From Astropecten irregularis (Eukaryota > Echinodermata > Asteroidea > Paxillosida > Astropectinidae), in NCBI GenBank assembly GCA_963971285.1, contig OZ020248.1, positions 7,626,001 to 7,690,000 of the forward strand: 64,000 nucleotides of DNA, in the 5' to 3' direction. The notes under the pieces are model-generated. The model was not told where the DNA came from. It ran no database searches and saw nothing but the letters and a program-made list of their open reading frames with translations. Made by a program: the position numbers and the translations under genes. Below are positions 10,167-23,819 of this stretch, piece by piece (position 1 is the first letter of the stretch; every line of letters starts with the position of its first letter).

Positions 10167-11617
10167 GTGTGGTGCTATACTTGGATTTTCGGCCAAGAAC
10201 ATGACTTTGGAATTTGGCACAGCCCATATTTCCCTGTAGAGTTAATCTGGGGCTAAATATCGTGGAAGTTTCAAGTCGATTGCATCAGTATTCAGGGAAA
10301 AATTTCCAACTCTAGCGTCAAAAAGTGTCTCATAGTCCAAGTGCAGTTTTAATGCGGCCTGCTCGGAGGCCTTAACGCATAGCTTGTGGTGCTATACTTG
10401 GATTTTCGGCCATGAACATGACTTTGGAATTTGGCACAGCCCATATTTCCCTGTAGAGTTCATCTGGGGCTACATGTCGTGCAGGTTTCAAGTCGATTGC
10501 CTCAGTATTCAGGGAGAAATTTCCATCTCTAGTGTCAAAAATTGTCTCATAGTCTAGGTACAGTTTTAATGCGGCCTGCTCGGAGGCCTTCACGCATAGC
10601 GTGTGGTGCTATACTTGGATTTTAGGCCATGAACATGACTTTGGAATTTGGCACAGCCCATATTTCCCTGTAGAGTTCATCTGGGGATACATGTCGTGCA
10701 AGTTTCAAGTCGATTGCCTCAGTATTCAGGGAGAAATTTCCAACTCTAGCGTCAAAAAGTCACTCATAGTCTAAGTGCAGTTTTAATGCGGCCTGCTCGG
10801 CGGCCTTCTCTCATAGCGTGTTGTGCTATACTTGGATTTTCGGCCATAAACATGTCTTTGGAATTTGGCACAGCCCATATTTCCCTCTAGAGTACATCTG
10901 GGGCTACATGTCGTGCAGGTTTCAAGTCGATTGCCTCAGTATTCAGGGAGAAATTTCCATCTCTAGTGTCAAAAATTGTCTCATAGTCTAAGTACAGTTT
11001 TAATGCGGCCTGCTCGGAGGCCTTCACGCATAGCGTGTGGTGCTATACTTGGATTTTAGGCCATGAACATGACTTTGGAATTTGGCACAGCCCATATTTC
11101 CCTCTAGAGTACATCTGGGGCTACATGTCGTGCAATTTTCAAGTCGATTACCTCAGTATTCAGGGAAAAATTTTCAACTCGAGCGTCAAAAAGTGTCTCA
11201 TAGTCAAAGTGCAGTTTTAATGCGGCCTGCTCGGAGGCCTTCTCGCATAGCGTGTGGTGCTATACTTGGATTTTAGGCCATGAACATGACTTTGGAATTT
11301 GGCACAGCCCATATTTCCCTGTAGAGTTCATCTGGGGCTACATGTCGTGCATGTTTCAAGTCGATTGCCTCAGTATTCAGGGAGAAATTTCCAACTCTAG
11401 CGTCCAAAAGTCACTCATAGTGTAAGTGCAGTTTTAATGCGGCCTGCTCGGCGGCCTTCTCTCATAGCGTGTGGTGCTATACTTGGATTTTCGGCCATGA
11501 ATATGACTTTGTAATTTGACACAGCCCATATTTCCCTGTAGAGTTCATCTGGGGCTACATGTCGTGCAAGTTTCAAGTCGGTTTCCTCAGTATTCAGGGA
11601 GAAATTTCCAACTCTAG
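10167..11617 (+). repeat. 1,519-bp heptamer HOR, copy 2 (nearly full)
   Basis: Tandem copy of 8,648-10,166, followed to about 11,617, where it reads gtcaaaaagtttctc while copy 1 reads gtccaaaagtcactc. One difference seen inside is ctgtagagttc here versus ctgtatagttc near 9,802. Confidence 0.85.
10419..11108 (+). repeat. Three-monomer module, copy 5
   Basis: Matches copy 4 at an offset of exactly 1,519 bp (seven monomers), with ctaggtacag at about 10,556 and ataaacatgtcttt near 10,850. Confidence 0.85.
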
Positions 11618-12848
11618 CGTCAAAAAGTTTCTCATAGTCTAAGTGCAGTTTTAATGCGGCCTGCTCGGAGGCCTTCACGCATAGCGTGTGGTGCTATACT
11701 TGGATTTTCGGCCATGAACATGACTTTGGAATTTGGCACAGCCCATATTTCCCTGTACAGTTCATCTGGGGCTACATGTCGTGCAGGTTTCAAGTCGATT
11801 GCCTCAGTATTCAGGGAGAAATTTCCATCTCTAGTGTCAAAAATTGTCTCATAGTCTAAGTACAGTTTTAATGCGGCCTGCTCGGAGGCCTTCACGCATA
11901 GCGTGTGGTGCTATACTTGGATTTTAGGCCATGAACATGACTTTGGAATTTGGCACAGCCCATATTTCCCTCTAGAGTACATCTGGGGCTACATGTCGTG
12001 CAATTTTCAAGTCGATTACCTCAGTATTCAGGGAAAAATGTTCAACTCGAGCGTCAAAAAGTCACTCATAGTCTAAGTGCAGTTTTAATGCGGCCTGCCC
12101 GGAGGCCTTCACGCATAGCGTGTGGTGCTATACTTGGATTTTCGGCCAAGAACATGACTTTGGAATTTGGCACAGCCCATATTTCCCTGTAGAGTTCATC
12201 TGGGGCTAAATATCGTGGAAGTTTCAAGTCGATTGCATCAGTATTCAGGGAAAAATTTCCAACTCTAGCGTCAAAAAGTGTCGCATAGTCTAAGTGCAGT
12301 TTTAATGCGGCCTGCTCGGAGGCCTTAACGCATAGCTTGTGGTGCTATACTTGGATTTTCGGCCATGAACATGACTTTGGAATTTGGCACAGCCCATATT
12401 TCCCTGTAGAGTTCATCTGGGGCTACATGTCGTGCAGGTTTCAAGTCGATTGCCTCAGTATTCAGGGAAAAATGTCAAACTCTAGAGTCAAAAAAGTGTC
12501 TCATAGTCTAAGTGCAGTTTTAATGCTTCCTGCTCGGAGGCCTTCACGCATAGCGTGTGGTGTTATACTTTGATTTTCGGCCATGAAAATGACTTTGTAA
12601 TTTGACACAGCCCATATTTCCCTGTAGAGTTCATCTGGGGCTACATGTCGTGCAAGTTTCAAGTCGGTTTCCTCAGTATTCAGGGAAAAATGTCCAACTC
12701 TAGCGTCAAAAAGTGTCAAATAGTCTAAGTGCAGTTTTAATGCGGCCTGCTCGGAGGCCTTCTCGCATAGCGTGTGGTGCTATACTTGGATTTTAGGCCA
12801 TGAACATGACTTTGGAATTTGGCACAGCCCATATTTCCCTGTAGAGTT
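10895..12848 (+). repeat. About 1.95-kb, nine-monomer block, right copy
   Basis: Partner of 4,600-6,553. Private differences are aaaatgttcaac near 12,037 and tctagagtc near 12,482. The match ends at 12,849, where this copy enters a gttaatctggggctaaatatc unit. Confidence 0.8.
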
Positions 12849-12920
12849 AATCTGGGGCTAAATATCGTGGAAGTTTCAAGTCGATTGCATCAGTATTCAG
12901 GGAAAAATTTCCAACTCTAG

Positions 12921-13841
12921 CGTCAAAAAGTGTCTCATAGTCCAAGTGCAGTTTTAATGCGGCCTGCTCGGAGGCCTTAACGCATAGCTTGTGGTGCTAT
13001 ACTTGGATTTTCGGCCATGAACATGACTTTGGAATTTGGCACAGCCCATATTTCCCTGTAGAGTTCATCTGGGGCTACATGTCGTGCAGGTTTCAAGTCG
13101 ATTGCCTCAGTATTCAGGGAGAAATTTCCATCTCTAGTGTCAAAAATTGTCTCATAGTCTAGGTACAGTTTTAATGCGGCCTGCTCGGAGGCCTTCACGC
13201 ATAGCGTGTGGTGCTATACTTGGATTTTAGGCCATGAACATGACTTTGGAATTTGGCACAGCCCATATTTCCCTGTAGAGTTCATCTGGGGATACATGTC
13301 GTGCAAGTTTCAAGTCGATTGCCTCAGTATTCAGGGAGAAATTTCCAACTCTAGCGTCAAAAAGTCACTCATAGTCTAAGTGCAGTTTTAATGCGGCCTG
13401 CTCGGCGGCCTTCTCTCATAGCGTGTTGTGCTATACTTGGATTTTCGGCCATAAACATGTCTTTGGAATTTGGCACAGCCCATATTTCCCTCTAGAGTAC
13501 ATCTGGGGCTACATTTCGTGCAATTGTCAAGTCGATTACCTCAGTATTCAGGGAAAAATTTTCAACTCGAGCGTCAAAAAGTGTCTCATAGTCAAAGTGC
13601 AGTTTTAATGCGGCCTGCTCGGAGGCCTTCTCGCATAGCGTGTGGTGCTATACTTGGATTTTAGGCCATGAACATGACTTTGGAATTTGGCACAGCCCAT
13701 ATTTCCCTCAAGAGTACATCTGGGGCTACATGTCGTGCAATTTTCAAGTCGATTACCTCAGTATTCAGGGAAAAGTTTTCAACTCGAGCGTCAAAAAGTG
13801 TCTCATAGTCCAAGTGCAGTTTTAATGCGGCCTGCTCGGAG
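12921..13841 (+). repeat. About 0.92-kb block, right copy (partner 2,936-3,856)
   Basis: Partner of 2,936-3,856. Its right part, from 13,621 on, is also the left end of the large 10-kb duplication, so that duplication's breakpoint falls inside this older block. Confidence 0.75.
13024..13521 (+). repeat. Three-monomer module, copy 6 (chimeric third unit)
   Basis: This copy carries the same chimeric third unit as 3,039-3,536 (gtgcaattgtcaag), so it derives from copy 3 or its relative and not from copies 1, 2, 4 or 5. It has one private change, acatttcgtgc near 13,513. Confidence 0.8.
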
Positions 13842-16800
13842 GCCTTAACGCATAGCGTGTGGTGCTATACTTGGATTTTCGGCCAAGAACATGACTTTGG
13901 AATTTGGCACAGCCCATATTTCCCTGTAGAGTTAATCTGGGGCTACATGTCGTGCAAGTTTCAAGTCGATTGCCTCAGTATTCAGGGAAAAATGTCAAAC
14001 TCTATCGTCAGAAAGTGTCTCATAGTTTAAGTGCAGTTTTAATGCGGCCTGCTCGGAGGCCTTCACGCATAGCGTGTGGTGTTATACTTGGATTTTAGGC
14101 CATGAACATGACTTTGAAATTTAGCACAGCCCATATTTCCCTGTAGAGTACATCTGGGGCAACATGTCGTACAAGTTTCAAGTCGATTGCCTCAGTATTC
14201 AGGGAGAAATTTCCAACTCTAGCGTCAAAAAGTGTCACATAGTCTAAGTGCAGTTTTAATGCGGCCTGCTCGGCGGCCTTCTCGCATAGCGTGTGGTGCT
14301 ATACTTGGATTTTCGGCCATGAACATGACTTTGGAATTTGGCACAGCCCATATTTCCCTGTAGATTTCATCTGGGGATACATGTCGTGCAAGTTTCAAGT
14401 CGATTGCCTCAGTATTCAGGGAGAAATTTCCAACTCTAGCGTCAAAAAGTCACTCATAGTCTAAGTGCAGTTTTAATGCGGCCTGCTCGGCGGCCTTCTC
14501 TCATAGCGTGTTGTGCTATACTTGGATTTTCGGCCATGAACATGTCTTTGGAATTTGGCACAGCCCATATTTCCCTCTAGAGTACATCTGGGGCTACATG
14601 TCGTGCAAGTTTCAAGTCGATTGCCTCAGTATTCAGGGAGAAATTTCCAACTCTAGCGTCAAAAAGTCACTCATAGTCTAAGTGCAGTTTTAATGCGGCC
14701 TGCTCGGCGGCCTTCTCTCCTAGCGTGTGGTGCTATACTTGGATTTTCGGCCATGAACATGACTTTGGAATTTGGCACAGCCCATATTTCCCTGTAGAGT
14801 TCATCTGGGGATACATGTCGTGCAAGTTTCAAGTCGATTGCCTCAGTATTCAGGGAGAAATTTCCAACTCTAGAGTCAAAATATCACTCATAGTCTAAGT
14901 GCAGTTTTAATGCGGCCTGCTTTTCGGCCTTCTCTCATAGCGTGTTGTGCTATAATTGGATTTTCGGCCATGAACATGTCTTTGAAATTTGGCACAGCCC
15001 ATATTTCCCTCTAGAGTACATCTGGGGCTACATGTCGTGCAAGTTTCAAGTCGATTGCCTCAGTATTCAGGGAAAAATGTCAAACTCTAGCGTCAGAAAG
15101 TGTCTCATAGTTTAAGTGCAGTTTTAGTGCGGCCTGCTCGGAGGCCTTCACGCATAGCGTGTGGTGTTATACTTGGATTTTAGGCCATGAACATGACTTT
15201 GAAATTTAGCACAGCCCATATTTCCCTGTAGAGTACATCTGGGGCAACATGTCGTACAAGTTTCAAGTCGGTTTCCTCAGTATTCAGGGAGAAATTCCCA
15301 ACTCTAGCGTCAAAAAGTGTCACATAGTCTAAGTGCAGTTTTAATGCGGCCTGCTCGGCGGCCTTCTCGCATAGCGTGTGGTGCTATACTTGGATTTTCG
15401 GCCATGAACATGACTTTGGAATTTGGCACAGCCCATATTTCCCTGTAGAGTTCATCTGGGGATACATGTCGTGCAAGTTTCAAGTCGATTGCCTCAGTAT
15501 TCAGGGAGAAATTTCCAACTCTAGCGTCAAAAAGTCACTCATAGTCTAAGTGCAGTTTTAATGCGGCCTGCTCGGCGGCCTTCTCTCATAGCGTGTTGTG
15601 CTATACTTGGATTTTCGGCCATGAACATGACTTTGGAATTTGGCACAGCCCATATTTCCCTGTACAGTTCATCTGGGGCTACATGTCGTGCAGGTTTCAA
15701 GTCGATTGCCTCAGTATTCAGGGAGAAATTTCCATCTCTAGTGTCAAAAATTGTCTCATAGTCTAAGTACAGTTTTAATGCGGCCTGCTCGGAGGCCTTC
15801 ACGCATAGCGTGTGGTGCTATACTTGGATTTTCGGCCAAGAACATGATTTTGGAATTTGGCACAGCCCATATTTCCCTTTAGAGTTCATCTGGGGCTAAA
15901 TATCGTGGAAGTTTCAAGTCGATTGCATCAGTATTCAGGGAAAAATTTCCAACTCTAGCGTCAAAAAGTGTCGCATAGTCTAAGTGCAGTTTTAATGCGG
16001 CCTGCTCGGAGGCCTTAACGCATAGCTTGTGGTGCTATACTTGGATTTTCGGCCATGAACATGACTTTGGAATTTGGCACAGCCCATATTTCCCTGTAGA
16101 GTTCATCTGGGGCTACATGTCGTGCAAGTTTCAAGTCGATTGCCTCAGTATTCAGGGAGAAATTTCCAACTCTAGAGTCAAAAAGTCACTCATAGTCTAA
16201 GTGCAGTTTTAATGCGGCCTGCTTTTCGGCCTTCTCTCATAGCGTGTTGTGCTATAATTGGATTTTCGGCCATGAACATGTCTTTGGAATTTGGCACAGC
16301 CCATATTTCCCTCTAGAGTACATCTGGGGCTACATGTCGTGCAAGTTTCAAGTCGATTGCCTCAGTATTCAGGGAAAAATGTCAAACTCTAGCGTCAGAA
16401 AGTGTCTCATAGTTTAAGTGCAGTTTTAATGCGGCCTGCTCGGAGGCCTTCACGCATAGCGTGTGGTGTTATACTTGGATTTTAGGCCATGAACATGACT
16501 TTGAAATTTAGCACAGCCCATATTTCCCTGTAGAGTACATCTGGGGCAACATGTCGTACAAGTTTCAAGTCGATTGCCTCAGTATTCAGGGAGAAATTTC
16601 CAACTCTAGCGTCAAAAAGTGTCACATAGTCTAAGTGCAGTTTTAATGCGGCCTGCTCGGCGGCCTTCTCGCATAGCGTGTGGTGCTATACTTGGATTTT
16701 CGGCCATGAACATGACTTTGGAATTTGGCACAGCCCATATTTCCCTGTAGAGTTCATCTGGGGATACATGTCGTGCAAGTTTCAAGTCGATTGCCTCAGT

Positions 16801-19800
16801 ATTCAGGGAGAAATTTCCAACTCTAGCGTCAAAAAGTCACTCATAGTCTAAGTGCAGTTTTAATGCGGCCTGCTCGGCGGCCTTCTCTCATAGCGTGTTG
16901 TGCTATACTTGGATTTTCGGCCATGAACATGTCTTTGGAATTTGGCACAGCCCATATTTCCCTCTAGAGTACATCTGGGGCTACATGTCGTGCAAGTTTC
17001 AAGTCGATTGCCTCAGTATTCAGGGAGAAATTTCCAACTCTAGCGTCAAAAAGTCACTCATAGTCTAAGTGCAGTTTTAATGCGGCCTGCTCGGCGGCCT
17101 TCTCTCATAGCGTGTGGTGCTATACTTGGATTTTCGGCCATGAACATGACTTTGGAATTTGGCACAGCCCATATTTCCCTGTAGAGTTCATCTGGGGATA
17201 CATGTCGTGCAAGTTTCAAGTCGATTGCCTCAGTATTCAGGGAGAAATTTCCAACTCTAGAGTCAAAAAGTCACTCATAGTCTAAGTGCAGTTTTAATGC
17301 GGCCTGCTTTTCGGCCTTCTCTCATAGCGTGTTGTGCTATAATTGGATTTTCGGCCATGAACATGTCTTTGGAATTTGGCACAGCCCATATTTCCCTCTA
17401 GAGTACATCTGGGGCTACATGTCGTGCAAGTTTCAAGTCGATTGCCTCAGTATTCAGGGAAAAATGTCAAACTCTAGCGTCAGAAAGTGTCTCATAGTTT
17501 AAGTGCAGTTTTAATGCGGCCTGCTCGGAGGCCTTCACGCATAGCGTGTGGTGTTATACTTGGATTTTAGGCCATGAACATGACTTTGAAATTTAGCACA
17601 GCCCATATTTCCCTGTAGAGTACATCTGGGGCAACATGTCGTACAAGTTTCAAGTCGATTGCCTCAGTATTCAGGGAGAAATTTCCAACTCTAGCGTCAA
17701 AAAGTGTCACATAGTCTAAGTGCAGTTTTAATGCGGCCTGCTCGGCGGCCTTCTCGCATAGCGTGTGGTGCTATACTTGGATTTTCGGCCATGAACATGA
17801 CTTTGGAATTTGGCACAGCCCATATTTCCCTGTAGAGTTCATCTGGGGATACATGTCGTGCAAGTTTCAAGTCGATTGCCTCAGTATTCAAGGAGAAATT
17901 TCCAACTCTAGCGTCAAAAAGTCACTCATAGTCTAAGTGCAGTTTTAATGCGGCCTGCTCGGCGGCCTTCTCTCATAGCGTGTTGTGCTATACTTGGATT
18001 TTCGGCCATGAACATGACTTTGGAATTTGGCACAGCCCATATTTCCCTGTACAGTTCATCTGGGGCTACATGTCGTGCAGGTTTCAAGTCGATTGCCTCA
18101 GTATTCAGGGAGAAATTTCCATCTCTAGTGTCAAAAATTGTCTCATAGTCTAAGTACAGTTTTAATGCGGCCTGCTCGGAGGCCTTCACGCATAGCGTGT
18201 GGTGCTATACTTGGATTTTAGGCCATGAACATGACTTTGGAATTTGGCACAGCCCATATTTCCCTCTAGAGTTTATCTGGGGCTACATGTCGTGCAAGTT
18301 TCAAGTCGGTTTCCTCAGTATTCAGGGAGAAATTTCCAACTCTAGCGTCAAAAAGTTTCTCATAGTCTAAGTGCAGTTTTAATGCGGCCTGCTCGGAGGC
18401 CTTCTCGCATAGCGTGTGGTGCTATACTTGGATTTTAGGCCATGAACATGACTTTGGAATTTGGCACAGCCCATATTTCCCTGTAGAGTTCATCTGGGGC
18501 TACATGTCGTGCATGTTTCAAGTCGATTGCCTCAGTATTCAGGGAGAAATTTCCAACTCTAGCGTCCAAAAGTCACTCATAGTGTAAGTGCAGTTTTAAT
18601 GCGGCCTGCTCGGCGGCCTTCTCTCATAGCGTGTGGTGCTATACTTGGATTTTCGGCCATGAATATGACTTTGTAATTTGACACAGCCCATATTTCCCTG
18701 TAGAGTTCATCTGGGGCTACATGTCGTGCAAGTTTCAAGTCGGTTTCCTCAGTATTCAGGGAGAAATTTCCAACTCTAGCGTCAAAAAGTTTCTCATAGT
18801 CTAAGTGCAGTTTTAATGCGGCCTGCTCGGAGGCCTTCACGCATAGCGTGTGGTGCTATACTTGGATTTTCGGCCATGAACATGACTTTGGAATTTGGCA
18901 CAGCCCATATTTCCCTGTAGAGTTCATCTGGGGCTACATGTCGTGCAGGTTTCAAGTCGATTGCCTCAGTATTCATGGAGAAATTTCCAACTCTAGAGTC
19001 AAAAATTGTCTCATAGTCTAAGTACAGTTTTAATGCGGCCTGCTCGGAGGCCTTCACGCATAGCGTGTGGTGCTATACTTGGATTTTCGGCCATGAACAT
19101 GACTTTGTAATTTGACACAGCCCATATTTCCCTGTAGAGTTCATCTGGGGCTACATGTCGTGCAAGTTTCAAGTCGATTGCCTCAGTATTCAGGGAAAAA
19201 TGTCAAACTCTAACGTCAAAAAAGTGTCTCATAGTCTAAGTGCAGTTTTAATGCGGCCTGCTCGGAGGCCTTCACGCATAGCGTGTGGTGTTATACTTAG
19301 ATTTTCGGCCATGAAAATGACTTTGTAATTTGACACAGCCCATATTTCCCTGTAGAGTTCATCTGGGGCTACATGTCGTGCAAGTTTCAAGTCGGTTTCC
19401 TCAGTATTCAGGGAAAAATGTCCAACTCTAGCGTCAAAAAGTGTCAAATAGTCTAAGTGCAGTTTTAATGCGGCCTGCTCGGAGGCCTTCTCGCATAGCG
19501 TGTGGTGCTATACTTGGATTTTAGGCCATGAACATGACTTTGGAATTTGGCACAGCCCATATTTCCCTCTAGAGTACATCTGGGGCTACATGTCGTGCAA
19601 TTTTCAAGTCGATTACCTCAGTATTCAGGGAAAAATTTTCAACTCGAGCGTCAAAAAGTCACTCATAGTCTAAGTGCAGTTTTAATGCGGCCTGCCCGGA
19701 GGCCTTCACGCATAGCTTGTGGTGCTATACTTGGATTTTCGGCCAAGAACATGACTTTGGAATTTGGCACAGCCCATATTTCCCTGTAGAGTTCATCTGG

Positions 19801-22800
19801 GGCTAAATATCGTGGAAGTTTCAAGTCGATTGCATCAGTATTCAGGGAAAAATTTAAAACTCTAGCGTCAAAAAGTGTCGCATAGTCTAAGTGCAGTTTT
19901 AATGCGGCCTGCTCGGAGGCCTTAACGCATAGCTTGTGGTGCTATACTTGGATTTTCGGCCATGAACATGACTTTGGAATTTGGCACAGCCCATATTTCC
20001 CTGTAGAGTTCATCTGGGGCTACATGTCGTGCAGGTTTCAAGTCGATTGCCTCAGTATTCAGGGAAAAATGTCAAACTCTAGCGTCAAAAAAGTGTCTCA
20101 TAGTCTAAGTGCAGTTTTAATGCTTCCTGCTCGGAGGCCTTCACGCATAGCGTGTGGTGTTATACTTTGATTTTCGGCCATGAAAATGACTTTGTAATTT
20201 GACACAGCCCATATTTCCCTGTAGAGTTCATCTGGGGCTACATGTCGTGCAAGTTTCAAGTCGGTTTCCTCAGTATTCAGGGAAAAATGTCCAACTCTAG
20301 CGTCACAAAGTGTCAAATAGTCTAAGTGCAGTTTTAATGCGGCCTGCTCGGAGGCCTTCTCGCATAGCGTGTGGTGCTATACTTGGATTTTAGGCCATGA
20401 ACATGACTTTGGAATTTGGCACAGCCCATATTTCCCTCTAGAGTACATCTGGGGCTACATGTCGTGCAATTTTCAAGTCGATTACCTCAGTATTCAGGGA
20501 AAAATTTTCAACTCGAGCGTCAAAAAGTGTCTCATACTCAAAGTGCAGTTTTAATGCGGCCTGCTCGGAGGCCTTCACGCATAGCGTGTGGTGCTATACT
20601 TGGATTTTCGGCCAAGAACATGACTTTGGAATTTGGCACAGCCCATATTTCCCTTTAGAGTTCATCTGGGGCTAAATATCGTGGAAGTTTCAAGTCGATT
20701 GCATCAGTATTCAGGGAAAAATTTCCAACTCTAGCGTCAAAAAGTGTCGCATAGTCTAAGTGCAGTTTTAATAGGGCCTGCTCGGAGGCCTTAACGCATA
20801 GCTTGTGGTGCTATACTTGGATTTTCGGCCATGAACATGACTTTGGAATTTGGCACAGCCCATATTTCCCTGTAGAGTTCATCTGGGGCTACATGTCGTG
20901 CAGGTTTCAAGTCGATTGCCTCAGTATTCAGGGAGAAATTTCCAACTCTAGTGTCAAAAATTGTCTCATAGTCTAAGTACAGTTTTAATGCGGCCTGCTC
21001 GGAGGCCTTCACGCATAGCGTGTGGTGCTATACTTGGATTTTCGGCCATGAACATGACTTTGGAATTTGGCACAGCCCATATTTCCCTGTAGAGTTCATC
21101 TGGGGATACATGTCGTGCAAGTTTCAAGTCGATTGCCTCAGTATTCAGGGAGAAATTTCCAACTCTAGCGTCCAAAAGTCACTCATAGTGTAAGGGCAGT
21201 TTTAATGCGGCCTGCTCGGCGGCCTTCTCTCATAGCGTGTGGTGCTATACTTGGATTTTCGGCCATGAACATGTCTTTGTAATTTGGCACAGCCCATATT
21301 TCCCTGTAGAGTTCATCTGGGGCTACATGTCGTGCAAGTTTCAAGTCGGTTTCCTCAGTATTCAGGGAGCAATTTCCAACTCTAGAGTCAAAAATTGTCT
21401 CATAGTCTAAGTACAGTTTTAATGCGGCCTGCTCGGAGGCCTTCACGCATAGCGTGTGGTGTTATACTTGGATTTTCGGCCATGAACATGACTTTGGAAT
21501 TTGGCATAGCCCATATCTCCCTGTAGAGTTCATCTGGGGCTACATGTCGTGCAAGTTTCAAGTCGGTTTCCTCAGTATTCAGGGAGAAATTCCCAACTCT
21601 AGCGTCAAAAAGTGTCTCATAGTCTAAGTGCAGTTTTAATGCGGCCTGCTCGGCGGCCTTCTCTCATAGCGTGTGGTGCTATACTTGGATTTTCGGCCAT
21701 GAACATGACTTTGTAATTTGGCACAGCCCATATTTCCCTGTAGAGTTCATCTGGGGCTACATGTCGTGCAAGTTTCAAGTCGATTGCCTCAGTATTCAGG
21801 GAAAAATGTCAAACTCTAGCGTCAAAAAGTGTCTCATAGTCAAAGTGCAGTTTTAATGCGGCCTGCTCGGAGGCCTTCTCGCATAGCGTGTGGTGCTATA
21901 CTTGGATTTTAGGCCATGAACATGACTTTGGAATTTGGCACAGCCCATATTTCCCTGTAGAGTACATCTGGGGCTACATGTCGTGCAATTTTCAAGTCGA
22001 TTACCTCAGTATTCAGGGAAAAATTTTCAACTCGAGCGTCAAAAAGTGTCTCATAGTCAAAGTGCAGTTTTAATGCGGCCTGCTCGAAGGCCTTCACGCA
22101 TAGCGTGTGGTGCTATACTTGGATTTTCGGCCATGAACATGACTTTGGAATTTGGCAAAACCCATATCTCCCTGTAGAGTTCATCTGGGGCTACATGTCG
22201 TGCAAGTTTCAAGTCGGTTTCCTCAGTATTCAGGGAGAAATTCCCAACTCTAGCGTCAAAAAGTGTCTCATAGTCTAAGTGCAGTTTTAATGCGGCCTGA
22301 TCGGAGGCCTTCTCGCATAGCGTGTGTTGTTTACTTGGATTTTAGGCCATGAACATGACTTTGGAATTTGGCACAGCCCATATTTCCCTCTAGAGTACAT
22401 CTGGGGCTACATGTCGTGCAAGTTTCAAGTCGATTGCCTCAGTATTCAGGGAGAAATTTCCAACTCTAGCGTCAAAAAGTGTCACATAGTCTAAGTGCAG
22501 TTTTAATGCGGCCTGCTCGGCGGCCTTCTCGCATAGCGTGTGGTGCTATACTTGGATTTTCGGCCATGAACATGACTTTGGAATTTGGCACAGCCCATAT
22601 TTCCCTGTAGAGTACATCTGGGGCTACATGTCGTGCAAGTTTCAAGTCGATTGCCTCAGTATTCAGGGAGAAATTTCCAACTCTAGAGTCAAAAATTGTC
22701 TCATAGTCTAAGTACAGTTTTAATGCGGCCTGCTCGGAGGCCTTCACGCATAGCGTGTGTTGCTTTACTTGGATTTTAGGCCATGAACATGACTTTGGAA

Positions 22801-23819
22801 TTTGCCACAGCCCATATTTCCCTCTAGAGTACATCTGGGGCTACATGTCGTGCAAGTTTCAAGTCGATTACCTCAGTACTCAGGGAAAAATTTCGAACTC
22901 GAGCGTCAAAAAGTGTCTCATAGTCAAAGTGCAGTTTTAATGCGGCCTGCTCGGAGGCCTTCACGCATAGCGTGTGGTGCTATACTTGGATTTTCGGCCA
23001 TGACCATGACTTTGGAATTTGGCACAGCCCATATTTCCCTCTAGAGTACATCTGGGGCTACATGTCGTGCAATTTTCAAGTCGATTACCTCAGTATTCAG
23101 GGAAAAATTTTCAACTCGAGCGTCAAAAAGTGTCTCATAGTCTAAGTGCAGTTTTAATGCGGCCTGATCGGAGGCCTTCTCGCATAGCGTGTGTTGTTTA
23201 CTTGGATTTTAGGCCATGAACATGACTTTGGAATTTGGCACAGCCCATATTTCCCTCTAGAGTACATCTGGGGCTACATGTCGTGCAAGTTTCAAGTCGA
23301 TTGCCTCAGTATTCAGGGAGAAATTTCCAACTCTAGCGTCAAAAAGTGTCACATAGTCTAAGTGCAGTTTTAATGCGGCCTGCTCGGCGGCCTTCTCGCA
23401 TAGCGTGTGGTGCTATACTTGGATTTTCGGCCATGAACATGACTTTGGAATTTGGCACAGCCCATATTTCCCTGTAGAGTACATCTGGGGCTACATGTCG
23501 TGCAAGTTTCAAGTCGATTGCCTCAGTATTCAGGGAGAAATTTCCAACTCTAGAGTCAAAAAGTGTCTCATAGTCTAAGTGCAGTTTAAATGCGGCCCGC
23601 TCGGCGGCCTTATGGCATAGCGTGTGGTGCTATACTTGGATTTTCGGCCATGAACATGACTTTGGAATTTGGCAAAACCCATATCTCCCTGTAGAGTTCA
23701 TCTGGGGCTACATGTCGTGCAAGTTTCAAGTCGGTTTCCTCAGTATTCAGGGAGAAATTCCCAACTCTAGCGTCAAAAAGTGTCTCATAGTCTAAGTGCA
23801 GTTTTAATGCGGCCTGATC
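13621..23819 (+). repeat. 10.2-kb tandem segmental duplication, copy 1 (47 monomers)
   Basis: The block is 10,199 bp, exactly 47 x 217. Its content recurs at 23,820-34,452, first at offset 10,199 and, after about 18.4 kb, at offset 10,633. Rare variants shared one for one include gtagatttcatc near 14,363, ctctcctagcg near 14,714, aaaatatcactc near 14,879, gttttagtgcgg near 15,122, tattcaaggag near 17,886, aatagggcctg near 20,771, catactcaaag near 20,533, ggagcaatttcc near 21,366 and ttatggcatag near 23,610. I noticed only two substitutions: 13,730 A versus 23,929 G, and 19,717 T versus 30,350 G. Confidence 0.93.
14090..18840 (+). repeat. Internal 5/6/11-monomer HOR of copy 1
   Basis: The marker tttgaaatttagcac falls at about 14,113, 15,198, 16,500 and 17,585, with spacings of 1,085, 1,302 and 1,085 bp (5, 6 and 5 monomers). 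The marker tataattgg falls at 14,951, 16,253 and 17,338 (6 then 5 monomers). The unit with ctgtacagttc and cttctctcatagcgtgttg recurs at 15,539 and 17,926, which is 2,387 bp or 11 monomers apart. The block thus has its own nested duplication history, copied again in 24.3-29.5 kb. Confidence 0.8.

Noticed and set aside
14938-14960. AT-rich promoter-like box (tgctataattgg) in three units per copy
   Set aside because: It is a one-base variant of the common tgctatacttgg, repeated by HOR duplication at 14,951, 16,253 and 17,338, with no gene downstream.
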